In this document: piece by piece, positions 38,306 to 47,427 of the stretch | Layout of the letters: the number at the start of each line of letters is the position of its first letter | Numbering within the stretch: the stretch's first letter is position 1 | Assembly: GCF_000472705.1 (NCBI RefSeq) | Contig: NZ_AXAE01000018.1 | Span: 154-64,153 of the forward strand | Reading direction: 5' to 3' | Length of the DNA stretch: 64,000 bases | DNA from: Mesorhizobium erdmanii USDA 3471 | Lineage (GTDB): Bacteria > Pseudomonadota > Alphaproteobacteria > Rhizobiales > Rhizobiaceae | The notes under the pieces: generated by a model | Seen by the model: only the letters and a program-made list of their open reading frames with translations | Told to the model about the DNA's origin: nothing | Database searches by the model: none | Program-made: the position numbers and the translations under genes

Positions 38306-38850
38306 TAGGAGCGTTGCGCCATGAAGCAATCCCAAATGGGAGAGGTGGCTGCTCCACCATAAGATGGACATACGGGCTCGCGATTCGCACTGGCCTAGGC
38401 AACTATCGGAGGGAACAGCCATGGATGATTTTATCGGCATTGATGTCTCGATGAAAGAGACGGCGATCTCAATTCGACGCGCGGGCATCGGCGTCTGGGG
38501 GGCAAGTGTGCTTCCTCCCCTCAAGGGGTTGCCGGCAATCTGTATTGATGCCCGTCATAGCCTGCGCATACGAGCCGCAGATCTATCACGTCAACTCGTC
38601 GTCGATGCGCGGCAAAGCCAGACCTGTCGAATCCTCATGTCGATCCCGGGGCGTTGGACGTCTCAACGTCCTTTGTGTAGGCCATCGAAGATTCAGAGAA
38701 TTTCAAAACGTCTCGTTCCGTCGGCAGCGCCTGCTTTGGCTGACGGCCCCCCCCCGCCAATCAGGCGAGGTCGACTATGACGGCCATATCTCGCGTCGCG
38801 GCGAGGCAGTGCCGTCGAAACGCCAGAAGAATAGTTGACGTCTCCATCGC
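38306..38850 (+). mobile_element. IS110-family element remnant inserted in the IS6 transposase gene
   Basis: It starts with an IS110 N-terminus (FIGIDVSMKETAIS, from the ATG at about 38421) and ends with QSGEVDYDGHISRRG near 38800, the IS110 C-terminal motif. Between them at least three frameshifts are needed to follow the protein (SIPG, then VGRLNVL and others). It lies exactly where the IS6 coding sequence is interrupted, so it is a nested insertion that later decayed. Confidence 0.7.
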
Positions 38851-38855
38851 AATTA

Positions 38856-39185
38856 GACAACTTCTGAAGAAGCATGGCCTGCCGCCAAAGCTCCGACAAA
38901 TTGCGTTCCTACGGGGCGGCCCAACACCATCTTATGACGAACGTGAAACACCGCTCGCATAAAGGCTTGAACAACCGGGCGAAGAATTCTCACTTGCGGT
39001 TCCGAAAACGGGAACGACCGCGACGGAGTTCCAGGTCGGTCGGCACATTGCAGCATTTCGTGACGATCTTCTCCGTCGTCCGAAATCTCTTCGTCCTATC
39101 GCAGGCCAATTCGATCAGCAGCACCATTCGAATTCATCGAACGCCAGGCAATCGCCGCGTGGGAAGCCGTGAGTGCACGGCCTGC
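38856..39185 (+). pseudogene. IS6-family transposase, C-terminal fragment (right half)
   Basis: LLKKHGLPPKLRQI in one frame and KHRSHKGLNNRAKNSHLRFRK with QHFVTIFSVVRNLF in the frame from 38874 are the conserved C-terminus of IS6-type transposases. A frame change near 38890 shows that it is dead. It ends before the aldolase gene; 39186-39490 holds nothing else I can name. Confidence 0.75.
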
Positions 39186-39490
39186 CTGAAAAGCGCGGTG
39201 GCGGCCTCACCGGGCCACGTTTCAAGCAAGATGACAACGCCACCCCCCGAAACCGTCAAGGGCTTGCCGCGCCGACACGCCTCGTGGATGGCCTTCACGA
39301 ACCGAAACCGACGCTCCCGCGCTACAGTGTTGGCCTATGCGCCCCACCGCTGGGCGGACCCTGTATTAACCAGCGAACATCGCAGTCGTGTGATAGCCAA
39401 CTTCTGGACAAACTGTATATGTCAATAAGGCGAGAAACCCGCCATCGTCCCCGTGAGAACAATTCACTTGGGTGTGCAAAGGTTGGTGAA

Positions 39491-40264
39491 ATGGCAAAAC
39501 ATACGTTCGCTGAAACGATCAGGTCGGGAAAACCGCAAATTGGGGCCTGGATGCAGATTCCACATGTGATGGTCGCAGAGACTCTGGCGCAGACTAATCT
39601 AGATTTTCTTGTGGTCGATGGCGAGCATGGACCCATTCCACCCAGCGCACTTTTAGATATTCTTCCAGCGACCGAACGATATGGCATGCCTGTACTTTAT
39701 AGAGTCGCTTGGAACAGGGTTGACCTTATAAAAGCGGCGCTAGATCATGGTGCGAACGGCATCATGGTGCCAATGGTAAATTCGGGTGTCGAAGCCATCG
39801 ATGCTGTGTCGTCCGCAAAATATCCGCCTGCGGGAAAGCGCGGATCTGGAGCGTGGAGAGCATCGAACTATTACCAGAAGGATGCAGAGTATCGAAACGA
39901 TGCGAACTCTAGCTTGGCTGTCGTAGTCCAGATTGAGACACGAGAGGCTCTCAACAATCTGGATGATATAGCCTCAACGCCTGGCGTTGACGCGCTCTTT
40001 ATCGGCCCGGCAGACCTTGCCCTTTCCTTGGGCATGGAACCGGGAAAGCTCACGCCTGGGTTGCTTGATGCCTGTCAGGCAGTCGCGGCCGCCGCTAACA
40101 AACACGGCATAGCATCGGGCATTGACGTGGCATACATAGACTATCTGTTGAGGTTCCAAGAGCTGGGCCTCAGCTTGTTCACCTACGGAACAGACCCTGG
40201 TTTCGTTTTAGAGGGCGGCCGCGCTGTAGCGAAAGATTTCCACAACGCGTTTCTCGCTAAGTAG
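39491..40264 (+). CDS. HpcH/HpaI-family aldolase
   Basis: 257 residues from the ATG at 39491; the long upstream frame crosses IS debris and is not used. The fold motifs VVDGEHGPIPPS, the metal-binding glutamate region QIETREAL and IGPADLALSLGM are those of 4-hydroxy-2-oxoheptanedioate-type aldolases. These cleave 4-hydroxy-2-oxo acids to pyruvate and an aldehyde. It is isolated between IS remnants on both sides, perhaps the survivor of a lost operon. The aldehyde product could feed one of the aldehyde dehydrogenases in the window (inference). Confidence 0.9.
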   Translation: MAKHTFAETIRSGKPQIGAWMQIPHVMVAETLAQTNLDFLVVDGEHGPIPPSALLDILPATERYGMPVLYRVAWNRVDLIKAALDHGANGIMVPMVNSGVEAIDAVSSAKYPPAGKRGSGAWRASNYYQKDAEYRNDANSSLAVVVQIETREALNNLDDIASTPGVDALFIGPADLALSLGMEPGKLTPGLLDACQAVAAAANKHGIASGIDVAYIDYLLRFQELGLSLFTYGTDPGFVLEGGRAVAKDFHNAFLAK

Positions 40265-40563
40265 ACCGCTCATTGATCGACCTAAAATTGCGAAACGTTG
40301 GGCCGTCTTGGTGGTTGCCGGCCCGAGCGACATCAGATACCAGCTCAACTTCTCGTTTTATAGAACTGAACTCAGGCGAATGCTGCTCCGTCCACTTTGC
40401 CCGTTCGGATCCACGGCCAAGTGACGCATATCCAAGTATTCCAAAATCGAAGTGGAGGACGTTTCCAAGATCTTTGCCCGCTGACCGGATGGGGTGGACG
40501 GCCTCCATAGTGTGGCTGTCTTAAGTCACAAGAGGAAGTGCGTGCCGTCCATGGAGAAGATTA
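40265..40563. other. Spacer with no recognised gene
   Basis: Frames on both strands are open for about 80 codons but match nothing I know and lack ribosome sites. Treated as IS-derived spacer. Confidence 0.35.
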
Positions 40564-40790
40564 TGACAATCGGTCTGGATAATCGCCAAGCAGGTCTTTC
40601 AGGTTCATGGCATTGACGGCAGCGGTGCAGTTGTCCGTCGGAGGTTGCGCCGCGACGATGTTGCAGGGTTCTTTTAAGCGATGCCCTCTTGCCTGATTGG
40701 CATCGAGGCCTGTGCCACCGGACACTACTGGGTCCGCGTTCTGGGGCCGGGCCATGAGGTCCGGTGATGCCGGCTTCCTACCTCAAGCCG
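40564..40790 (+). pseudogene. IS110-family transposase, N-terminal fragment
   Basis: After two or more frame changes the sequence can be followed as an IS110 start: TIGLD, then AKQVFQVHGIDGSG, RRLRRDDVAGFF, LIGIEACATGHYW and MPASYLKP. A stop and several indels make it inactive. It ends abruptly where the electron-transfer flavoprotein fragment begins. Confidence 0.7.
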
Positions 40791-41379
40791 GCGGCCGATG
40801 CCGCCGCCAAGCTCAAGGGTGTGAGTAAGGTGCTGCTGGCCGAAGCCGACGAACTCACCGAGCACCTCGCCGAACCTATGGCCGCGCTCGTCGTTTCATT
40901 GGCCGGTGGCTACGACACGATCATCGCCCCCGGCACCTCCTCGGGCAAGAACGTCGCGCCGCGCGTGGCAACCCTGCTCGATGTCGCGCAGGTCTCTGAG
41001 ATCATCGAACTGGTTTCGCCCGACACGTTCCAAGCTGCCGATCTATGCCGGCAACGCCATCGAGACGGTGCAGTCGACCAACGCCAAGAAGATCATCACC
41101 GTGCGCTCCGCTTCATTTCCCGTCGCCTCCCAAGGCAATGCGGCTGCCGTCGAGATTGTCTCGGCGGCAGCCGACCCCGGTATATCGTCCTTTGTCGAGA
41201 ACAAGCTCTCCGACACTAACCGTCCGGAGCTTACCTCGGCCAAGATCATCATCTCGGGTGGTCGTGCGCTGGGCTCGGCGGAAAAATTCCAGGAGGTCAT
41301 TCTGCCGATCGCTGACAAGCTCGGTGCCGCCGTCGATGCCGGCCATGCACCCAATGACTGGCAGGTCGGCCAGACCGAG
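40791..41379 (+). pseudogene. etfA: Electron-transfer flavoprotein alpha subunit, internal fragment
   Basis: The sequence AADAAAKLKGVSKVLLAEAD, then APGTSSGKNVAPRVATLLD, SPDTF, and in the next frame PIYAGNAIETVQS, TSAKIIISGGRALGS and NDWQVGQT is that of EtfA. One extra C near 41030 causes a frameshift. The FAD-binding stretch is missing a few residues (GAAVDAG in place of the longer GAAVGASRAAVDAG). The N-terminus is replaced by the IS110 fragment and the last 60-70 residues by the ISKra4 end at 41380. It is a dead piece of a respiratory gene. Confidence 0.85.
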
Positions 41380-41947
41380 GAGCATGAGGAAGTGTGGGGC
41401 GGTTATGCGGCGAGTGCTGTTTCGTCTGAGGTTCGTGATTGTCGTTAGCCATACCGGGATACCGTTGCTGGAAGGTCGAGCGCAGGGAGCCGTCGAGGGT
41501 CTGCGTTCTGGTTTGCAGCAGAAGATGCGCGCTGATCCTGCTCCACTGCATCTGCTGTTTTTTCGCGAACCGCTTGCTGATGAGGGCATTGACGGTTGCC
41601 TCGACGAAGGCCGAGGAAATCCGCTCACCGGACCGGTAACGTTCGCCGTAGTTGATCAGGCTTGCGCTGTTGGAAGCGATGTAGGATCGGAACTCGCCGA
41701 TGGCGGTGAGAAATTTGCGCATGTTCGGGTAGTCCGTTTCGAGCGCTTCCGCATCGAATTGCAGGTCGTCGATTGCCTCACGGGCACGGTACACATTGCC
41801 ATGCCAGAGATGCCATTTGATCCTGCGCAGCGTATCAAGCAGGTCCTGTCCGGCCTGCTCGTTGTGGTTTCCAGCCCTTGCGTGAATTGGCGCAGGACCG
41901 TGATGCGCATGGTGATGTGGAACCAGTCGAGGACACGTTGGCCTCAC
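41380..41947 (-). pseudogene. ISKra4-family transposase, C-terminal fragment
   Basis: The minus-strand frame contains WHGNVYRAREAIDDLQFDAE, SYIASNSASLINYGERYRSGERIS and LLLQTRTQTLDGSLRSTFQQRYPG, the conserved C-terminus of ISKra4-type transposases. It lacks the N-terminus. Its natural stop (TAA in the 1577-1648 copy) is shifted out of frame by two extra bases. The element's end at 41380 abuts the etfA fragment. Confidence 0.8.
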
Positions 41948-41994
41948 GACACGAAAGCAGCGGATTGTCCGACTTTTGAGACATAGAAAGAACT

Positions 41995-42540
41995 CAGGAC
42001 GCTGACCGGATTTTGGCTTTTGATTTTTCCGCTTTGAGGGCGGCGTAGAGCGCGGTTTTCCCGATTTTCACACGGTCGGCGGCCTCTCGGACGTTCAACC
42101 CACTTGCCAAGTGTTGGCGAGCTTTCCTCAGTTTGTCCGGGGTGACAGCGGGTTCTCGACACGCCGGCCACGATCCTAAGCCGCTTTCAGTCCGGCCCTC
42201 GTGCGCTCTCCGATCAGATCGCGTTCGAACTGTGCCAGTGCCCTAAAGAGATGGAACACCAGCCGCCCGCCTGAAGTGGTCGTGTCGATATTCTCGGCCA
42301 GAGACCGGAATCCGACACCCTTGGCATCGAGCTCCCGTGATGATTTCGATCAGGTGTTTCATCGAGCGACCAAGCCGGTCGAGCTTCCAGACCGCCAGAG
42401 TTTCTCCTTCCCTGACATAGCGAATTGCATCGGCCAGTCCGGGCCGCTCGGTCTTCACGCCGGAGGAATTTCTTTCGACCTTCGTGTTTCGCGGCCACGC
42501 AGTCGCAGCCAATCTCTTGCGGACCTTTGGCAACCATCAC
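41995..42540 (-). pseudogene. tnpR: Tn3-type serine resolvase, broken
   Basis: Read on the minus strand, fragments in different frames spell a resolvase: SGVKTERPGLADAIRYV, VWKLDRLGRSMKHLIEIIT, then (rephased) GFRSLAENIDTTTSGGRLVFHL and a helix-turn-helix tail LNVREAADRVKIGKTALYAAL. The N-terminus with the catalytic serine (YxRVS) is missing, and at least two frameshifts are present, so it is inactive. Confidence 0.8.
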
Positions 42541-43175
42541 CGATCTCTATCGGACGGGCAAGCGCAACGTCCCTGCCAGACCGCCTATTTCCTTTGCGCC
42601 GAAAAGCTGGCTGCCCATTGTCCTGGAAGATGGCAGGATCAACCGCAAAGCCTACGAGTTCTGCGTCTTCAGCGAGTTGAAGCGCCGGCTTAATGCCGGC
42701 GATGTCTGGGTCGAGGGATCGAAGCGGTTCCAGTCGTTCGAAAGCTTTCTCATTCCGACGCCAACGTTCGCGCTGATGCGCGAGGAAGGGCCATTGCCAG
42801 TCGCGGTCGAGACCGATGTCGAAATCTACCTTCAGGAACAGCGAACGATCCTGAACAAGGCCTGTCCGACCTTGCTCGGCTCGCAGAGACGGGAGAACTC
42901 GATGATGTCGAGTTGACCGAAATCGGCTTCAACGTCACTCCGCATAAGGCTGCATTGCCCAACGTCGCCAGGTCGTTGAAGCCCAAGGTAGAGTCCCGGT
43001 TGCCGCCAATCCGGATCACCGACATGATCCTCGAAGTGGACTCACGCACAGGATTCTCGAACGCCTTCACCCACCTGCGCACGGGCCGGTCTGCCGACAA
43101 TAAGCTTGCGCTGCTCACCGCCATTCTCGTCGCTTGTCCCCTGCTGAAGAAGAAAGCTGCGGAATGTCGCAACTG
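42536..43175 (+). pseudogene. tnpA: Tn3-family transposase, internal fragment
   Basis: The plus-strand frame from 42536 reads ITDLYRTGKRNVPARPP, VLEDGRINRKAYEFCVFSEL and GDVWVEGSKRFQSFESFL; after a frameshift near 42880 it continues DDVELTEIGFNVTPHKAALP and FTHLRTGR. This is the middle of a Tn3-type transposase. Both ends are gone. It is divergent from the resolvase remnant, the usual Tn3 arrangement, so the pair is a transposon relic. Confidence 0.8.
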
Positions 43176-43533
43176 ACCCATATTGCGGCTATGCGTTCGA
43201 GATTATTCCAATTGCCTTCGCCAGCCTTTTCACCTGCAAGTGAACCATCCAACATCCTAGAAAAGCGCCCTGCCGATCGGGAGGTAACCGGCAGGGCGCG
43301 CCGCGCAAACCTCGGTCAATGGGAGGGACCGGACGCAGCGGCATTGGTAGAGCAAGGTATTCAAAGGCTTATCGCCAACCACGTGATCCAGCGCTCTCCT
43401 CCAAGAGTTACCTTGTACCGCTGTGCATCAACGTGCGGCCAGGATCATACCGCACCCTCGGTCTTTAGCGCGCCGTAGGTTGTCTCAATGATCGGCAGTC
43501 GTCCCCCTCGTCCTTCCTTCCCAGAGCCACACG
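43176..43533. other. Gap with operon terminator
   Basis: Apart from the hairpin at 43265-43299 no gene or repeat is seen between the transposon relic and the importer operon. Confidence 0.4.
43265..43299 (-). terminator. Rho-independent terminator of the second importer operon
   Basis: GCGCCCTGCCG (43265-43275) pairs perfectly with CGGCAGGGCGC (43289-43299). On the minus strand the stem is followed by TTTTCT. It lies 235 bases after the stop of the last ATPase gene at 43534. Confidence 0.75.
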
Positions 43534-44562
43534 CTACCGCGAGATGGCAGCTGCTGAATCCGCCGCCTGCTGCGATTTTTGTTGCAGCGGGAAGTGGCAT
43601 CTGAAGCTGTGCCCTGCGTCATCGGGGTTTGCTGAAGGTGCGGGGAAGACTCGGCGGCAGATGTCTTGCGCGTACTGGCACCGCGTGTGAAACTCACAGC
43701 CGGTTGGCCGTCTCAGCATGCTCGGCACCTCGCCCTTGATTTCGATTCGGTTGAGAACGGCATCGGGATCGGGCACCGGATTGGCCGAGAGCAAGGCTTC
43801 CGTATAAGGATGGCGCGGATGGTCGAAAATGCTTTCGGTTGAGCCGATCTCGACAACCCGGCCCAGGTACATGATCGCCATACGATCGGCCATGTGGCGG
43901 ACTACGTTGAGGTTGTGGGTGATGATCAGGATGGCGATCCCCAGTTCATCCTGGAGGCGAGCAAGCAGATTAAGCACCTCGCCCTGGACCGACACGTCGA
44001 GCCCAGCTGTGGGCTCGTCGGCGATGATCAGGTCTGGGTTGAGTGCAAGGGCACGAGCGACGCCGACACGCCGGGCCTGTCCGCCAGAGAGCTGGTGGGG
44101 ATAGCGGCGCCCAAAGTCCGCCGGCAAGCCGACCATGCGCAACAGGCGCTCCGCTTCGGCACCAGGATCGCGATTGCTCACGCCGTGTATGCGGAATGGC
44201 TCGGTGAGGAGCGACTGCACGGTCATCCGCGGCGAGAGGGACCCCACGGGATCCTGGAACATCATCGTCATGCGACGCAGGTAGGACTTTCGTTCGGCCG
44301 CTTTGAGGCCGATAAGTTCCTGCCCGTCGAAACTAACGCTGCCGCCAAAAGCCGGCTGAAGGCCGATAATCGTGCGCGCGATGGTGGATTTGCCAGATCC
44401 GCTTTCGCCGACGAGGGCAAGCGTCTCGCCCTTGCGGATTTCAAAGGAAACGCCGCACACAGCGTCAATGAAAGGGTCTGCCGTGCCCGTGGTGAGCGCC
44501 TTCAGTGAGCCCATGGTGCGGAAGCGGACGCGCAGGTCCTCGACACTCAGCACCGCACTCAT
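43534..44562 (-). CDS. ABC importer ATPase, DppF/OppF type
   Basis: 342 residues from the ATG at 44562, which overlaps the previous gene's stop as ATGA. Walker A is GESGSGKST, the signature LSGGQARRV, and the C-terminal oligopeptide-type extension holds the cysteine-containing motif GCEFHTRCQYAQDIC, the [4Fe-4S]-like or zinc signature of oligo/dipeptide ATPases. Last gene of the five-gene operon starting at 49017. Confidence 0.95.
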   Translation of the reverse strand: MSAVLSVEDLRVRFRTMGSLKALTTGTADPFIDAVCGVSFEIRKGETLALVGESGSGKSTIARTIIGLQPAFGGSVSFDGQELIGLKAAERKSYLRRMTMMFQDPVGSLSPRMTVQSLLTEPFRIHGVSNRDPGAEAERLLRMVGLPADFGRRYPHQLSGGQARRVGVARALALNPDLIIADEPTAGLDVSVQGEVLNLLARLQDELGIAILIITHNLNVVRHMADRMAIMYLGRVVEIGSTESIFDHPRHPYTEALLSANPVPDPDAVLNRIEIKGEVPSMLRRPTGCEFHTRCQYAQDICRRVFPAPSANPDDAGHSFRCHFPLQQKSQQAADSAAAISR

Positions 44563-45575
44563 GTCGCAACCATCCCGGCTCGATCGAGCAGATGGCATCG
44601 CGCGACCTGGTCGGCAGCGACACGGTATTCGCCAGGCGTCTCATACACGCAGCGATCGAAGGCGTGAGGACACCGCGGATGGAAGATACATCCCTTTTTG
44701 CTTCCGAGCATGCTGGGGACCTCTCCCGGGATGGTTGGCAAATTGCGCGTCCGCTGTTTGATCCGTCCAGGGTCGCACTCAAGCAGCGCCCGAGTGTAGG
44801 GATGGCCCGGAGTATGAAAGATGTCCCGCACCGCGCCCTGCTCCACCACCTCGCCCGCATACATGACGGCGACTCGGTCGCACAATTCAGCGACGACGCC
44901 GAGATGATGTGAGACAAATAGGATGGAGCAACCGATCTCCCTTTGCAGATCCTTGAGCAAATGAATGATCTGGACTTCCAACGTTGCATCAAGCGCTGTG
45001 GTCGGCTCGTCGGCGATGAGCAGCGACGGTCTCACCAGAAGTGCCATGGCAATGCAGATGCGCTGGCGCATGCCACCAGAGAACTGATGCGGATAATTCC
45101 CGATGCGGCTTTGCGGATCGGGAATTCCGACGCGCTTGAGCATGTCGATTGCACGAGCTCGCTTTTCACTACGGCCTCGTTGTTCGTGGTGTTGGATATC
45201 GATCATCTGGCTCTCGATCGTCCGCACCGGATTGAGCGCGGTCATCGGATCCTGGAAGATCATGGAGAGGCGATCGCCCATCAGACTGCGTCGCGCCTGG
45301 GCAGTCAGCGTAAGCAGGTCGCGTCTTTCAAATACGATGCTGCCGGCGGTAACCTGAGCGTTTTCTGGAAGTAGACCCATAACAGTATAGGCAAGCGTGG
45401 ATTTGCCGGATCCACTCTCCCCGACGATGCCGACTATCTGTCCGGTCGGCACGTCCAGCGATACGTTGCGCAGTGCATGAACACGTCCGCGTGGCGAGCC
45501 GAAGTCGAGATTGAGGTTCCGAACCTCGAGAAGCGGATGGGCGGACATTGGCGGTGTCGGATCCTCACGTCTCAT
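44559..45575 (-). CDS. ABC importer ATPase, DppD/OppD type
   Basis: 338 residues; Walker A GESGSGKST, signature FSGGMRQRI, D-loop region DEPTTALDA and the C-terminal GCIFHPRCPHAFDRC motif of oligopeptide-type ATPases. It overlaps its neighbours by four bases at each end (ATGA), typical of translational coupling. It works as a heterodimer with the next gene product. Confidence 0.95.
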   Translation of the reverse strand: MRREDPTPPMSAHPLLEVRNLNLDFGSPRGRVHALRNVSLDVPTGQIVGIVGESGSGKSTLAYTVMGLLPENAQVTAGSIVFERRDLLTLTAQARRSLMGDRLSMIFQDPMTALNPVRTIESQMIDIQHHEQRGRSEKRARAIDMLKRVGIPDPQSRIGNYPHQFSGGMRQRICIAMALLVRPSLLIADEPTTALDATLEVQIIHLLKDLQREIGCSILFVSHHLGVVAELCDRVAVMYAGEVVEQGAVRDIFHTPGHPYTRALLECDPGRIKQRTRNLPTIPGEVPSMLGSKKGCIFHPRCPHAFDRCVYETPGEYRVAADQVARCHLLDRAGMVAT

Positions 45576-46465
45576 AAGTCTTTCCGCAGCTTGGGATCGA
45601 ATATGTCACGCAATGCCTCGCCAAGGAATGTGAAGCCCAGCGTGGCGACCACTATTGGAATGCCGCCGGCAAAAACCAGCCAGGGGGTCTGATTGATATA
45701 GCTATAGCCATCATTGAGGATAGCTCCCCAGTCGGGCGTGGGTGGCTGCACACCCATGCCGAGAAAGCTGAGACCCGCTTGCACGGCGATGACCGCAGGC
45801 ACATCCATGCTCACAAGAATAACAAGCGGACCAATCACGTTTGGCAGCATGTGAACGGCGAGGATGCGCGTCATGCTGGCGCCCATGCTGCGCTCCGCGT
45901 CAATGTAATCGGAGTTGCGCAGGGCTTGCGTTTGGGTGCGCACGACACGCGCATAGATCGGCATCGATGTTACTGCGATGACTAGGATCACGCTGGACAT
46001 GCTGGGGCCAAGAAGCGCGATGATGGCCAACGCAAAAATGATCCCGGGAAAGGAGCGAATTGTGTCGAAGAATAGTAGCAGAAGATTGTCGAGCCAGCGC
46101 GGCCCGAACCCTGCTATCAGGCCAAGCACGAGCCCAACGACAAGCGAACTGCCGAGCGATGCAAAGGCAACGAGAAGCGGGATGCGGCCGCCCATGATGG
46201 TACGCGAAAAAGTGTCACGGCCGAGTTGATCCGTGCCAAGAAGAAAATTTTCTGAAGGTCCTGCCAAACGAGGCCCGATCATAATGCGGATGGGGTCATG
46301 TGTGATGATGAGCGGCCCAAAGATCGCGCTCGCCACCACGACCAAGACAAGCACCGCGCCAAGCATGCCCAGACGGTTTTTAAGCAGTTGCCGCAGGAAA
46401 GCTCCGACGGCACCTGGATTGTGCCTTGCGGGAGCTTCTGTACCAATCGTGTCAATGCTCGTCAT
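45572..46465 (-). CDS. ABC importer permease, DppC type
   Basis: 297 residues with an N-terminal helix (LGAVLVLVVVASAIFG), FLLGTDQLGRDTFSRTI and an EAA-type loop (AERSMGASMTRILAVHMLPNV). It overlaps the downstream ATPase start by four bases and lies two bases after the DppB-type gene. It is not closely related to the other DppC copy at 32772. Confidence 0.95.
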   Translation of the reverse strand: MTSIDTIGTEAPARHNPGAVGAFLRQLLKNRLGMLGAVLVLVVVASAIFGPLIITHDPIRIMIGPRLAGPSENFLLGTDQLGRDTFSRTIMGGRIPLLVAFASLGSSLVVGLVLGLIAGFGPRWLDNLLLLFFDTIRSFPGIIFALAIIALLGPSMSSVILVIAVTSMPIYARVVRTQTQALRNSDYIDAERSMGASMTRILAVHMLPNVIGPLVILVSMDVPAVIAVQAGLSFLGMGVQPPTPDWGAILNDGYSYINQTPWLVFAGGIPIVVATLGFTFLGEALRDIFDPKLRKDL

Positions 46466-46467
46466 AA

Positions 46468-47403
46468 TCAGAGCTTTTCCCGGGTCCGAGGGTCAAGGAC
46501 GGCGTTGATGAGGTCAGAGAGCGTCGTTGCTATCACGATAAGGAAGGTCGTGACCACGACAACCCCCATCACAATCGGATAGTTGCGCGCATTCACTGCC
46601 TGCACGATCAGCGCGCCGATCCCCGGTCTTGCGAACACCACCTCGACAAACACTGCTGCCGACAGCAGCCATGCGATCCCTACGCCCAAGATGGTTACCG
46701 TTGGCAAGATCGCAAGCGGCAGAGCGTAGCGGGAAACAATGCGCCATTCCGAAATCCCGAAAGAGCGAGCCATCCGGATATGGTTCTCACCCAGCGTTTC
46801 GAGCATGGACGCGCGCACCAGCCGAGAGATGTAGCCCACCCAACCGATTCCCATTGCAAAGCTCGGCAGGATCAGATGGATCAACCCGTCCCGGAAGCCG
46901 TTTCCAGCCCCAATCGCCGGCAGCCAGCGGAGGGCAACCGCGAAGATCAGCAATGCGTAGACTGCCATGACAAAGGAAGGAATGGCGATGGTAGCCACCG
47001 CGATTACTCCAACCGCCTGATCGAGCAAGGAATTGCGCCGCATGGCAGAGTAGCACCCTAGCGGCACGGCGATAGCGGCGGCCCAAAAGATCGAGACGAG
47101 GATCAGCTCAATCGTGTAGGGCAATTGCGAAAACACGATGTCGGCGACAGGTCTCTGGCTGAACACATCATAGCCGAGATCGCCGTGGAGCAGTCCGCCG
47201 AAGAAGGTGGCGATCTGCACGAGAAACGGCTTGTCGAGTCCCATCTCCTGATGCAGCAGCGCCTTCATCTCAGGCGTCGCCCGGGGGCCGAGCAGAATTG
47301 CAGCGGGGTCCCCCGGCACCGCATGGATCATGAGGAAAAGCAGGGTGACCGCGGTCACGATGATCGTGACCGCGAGGACCAACCTCTTACAAAGATAAAA
47401 CAA
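46468..47403 (-). CDS. ABC importer permease, DppB type
   Basis: 311 residues, about six membrane segments; the DppB-type HAVPGDPAAILLGPRATPE segment follows the first helix and a coupling loop RMARSFGISEWRIV is present. It starts 24 bases after the binding-protein gene. It is part of a complete five-gene importer. Confidence 0.95.
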   Translation of the reverse strand: MFYLCKRLVLAVTIIVTAVTLLFLMIHAVPGDPAAILLGPRATPEMKALLHQEMGLDKPFLVQIATFFGGLLHGDLGYDVFSQRPVADIVFSQLPYTIELILVSIFWAAAIAVPLGCYSAMRRNSLLDQAVGVIAVATIAIPSFVMAVYALLIFAVALRWLPAIGAGNGFRDGLIHLILPSFAMGIGWVGYISRLVRASMLETLGENHIRMARSFGISEWRIVSRYALPLAILPTVTILGVGIAWLLSAAVFVEVVFARPGIGALIVQAVNARNYPIVMGVVVVTTFLIVIATTLSDLINAVLDPRTREKL

Positions 47404-47427
47404 CTGCCTCGGCCCCGACGTCGCCGC

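Noticed and set aside
39173-39490. Longer start for the HpcH/HpaI aldolase
   Set aside because: The added codons run through IS6 debris and do not look like aldolase; 39491 begins the conserved domain.
40257-40508. 83-codon frames on both strands after the aldolase gene
   Set aside because: Neither has a ribosome site or a recognisable domain, and they overlap each other.
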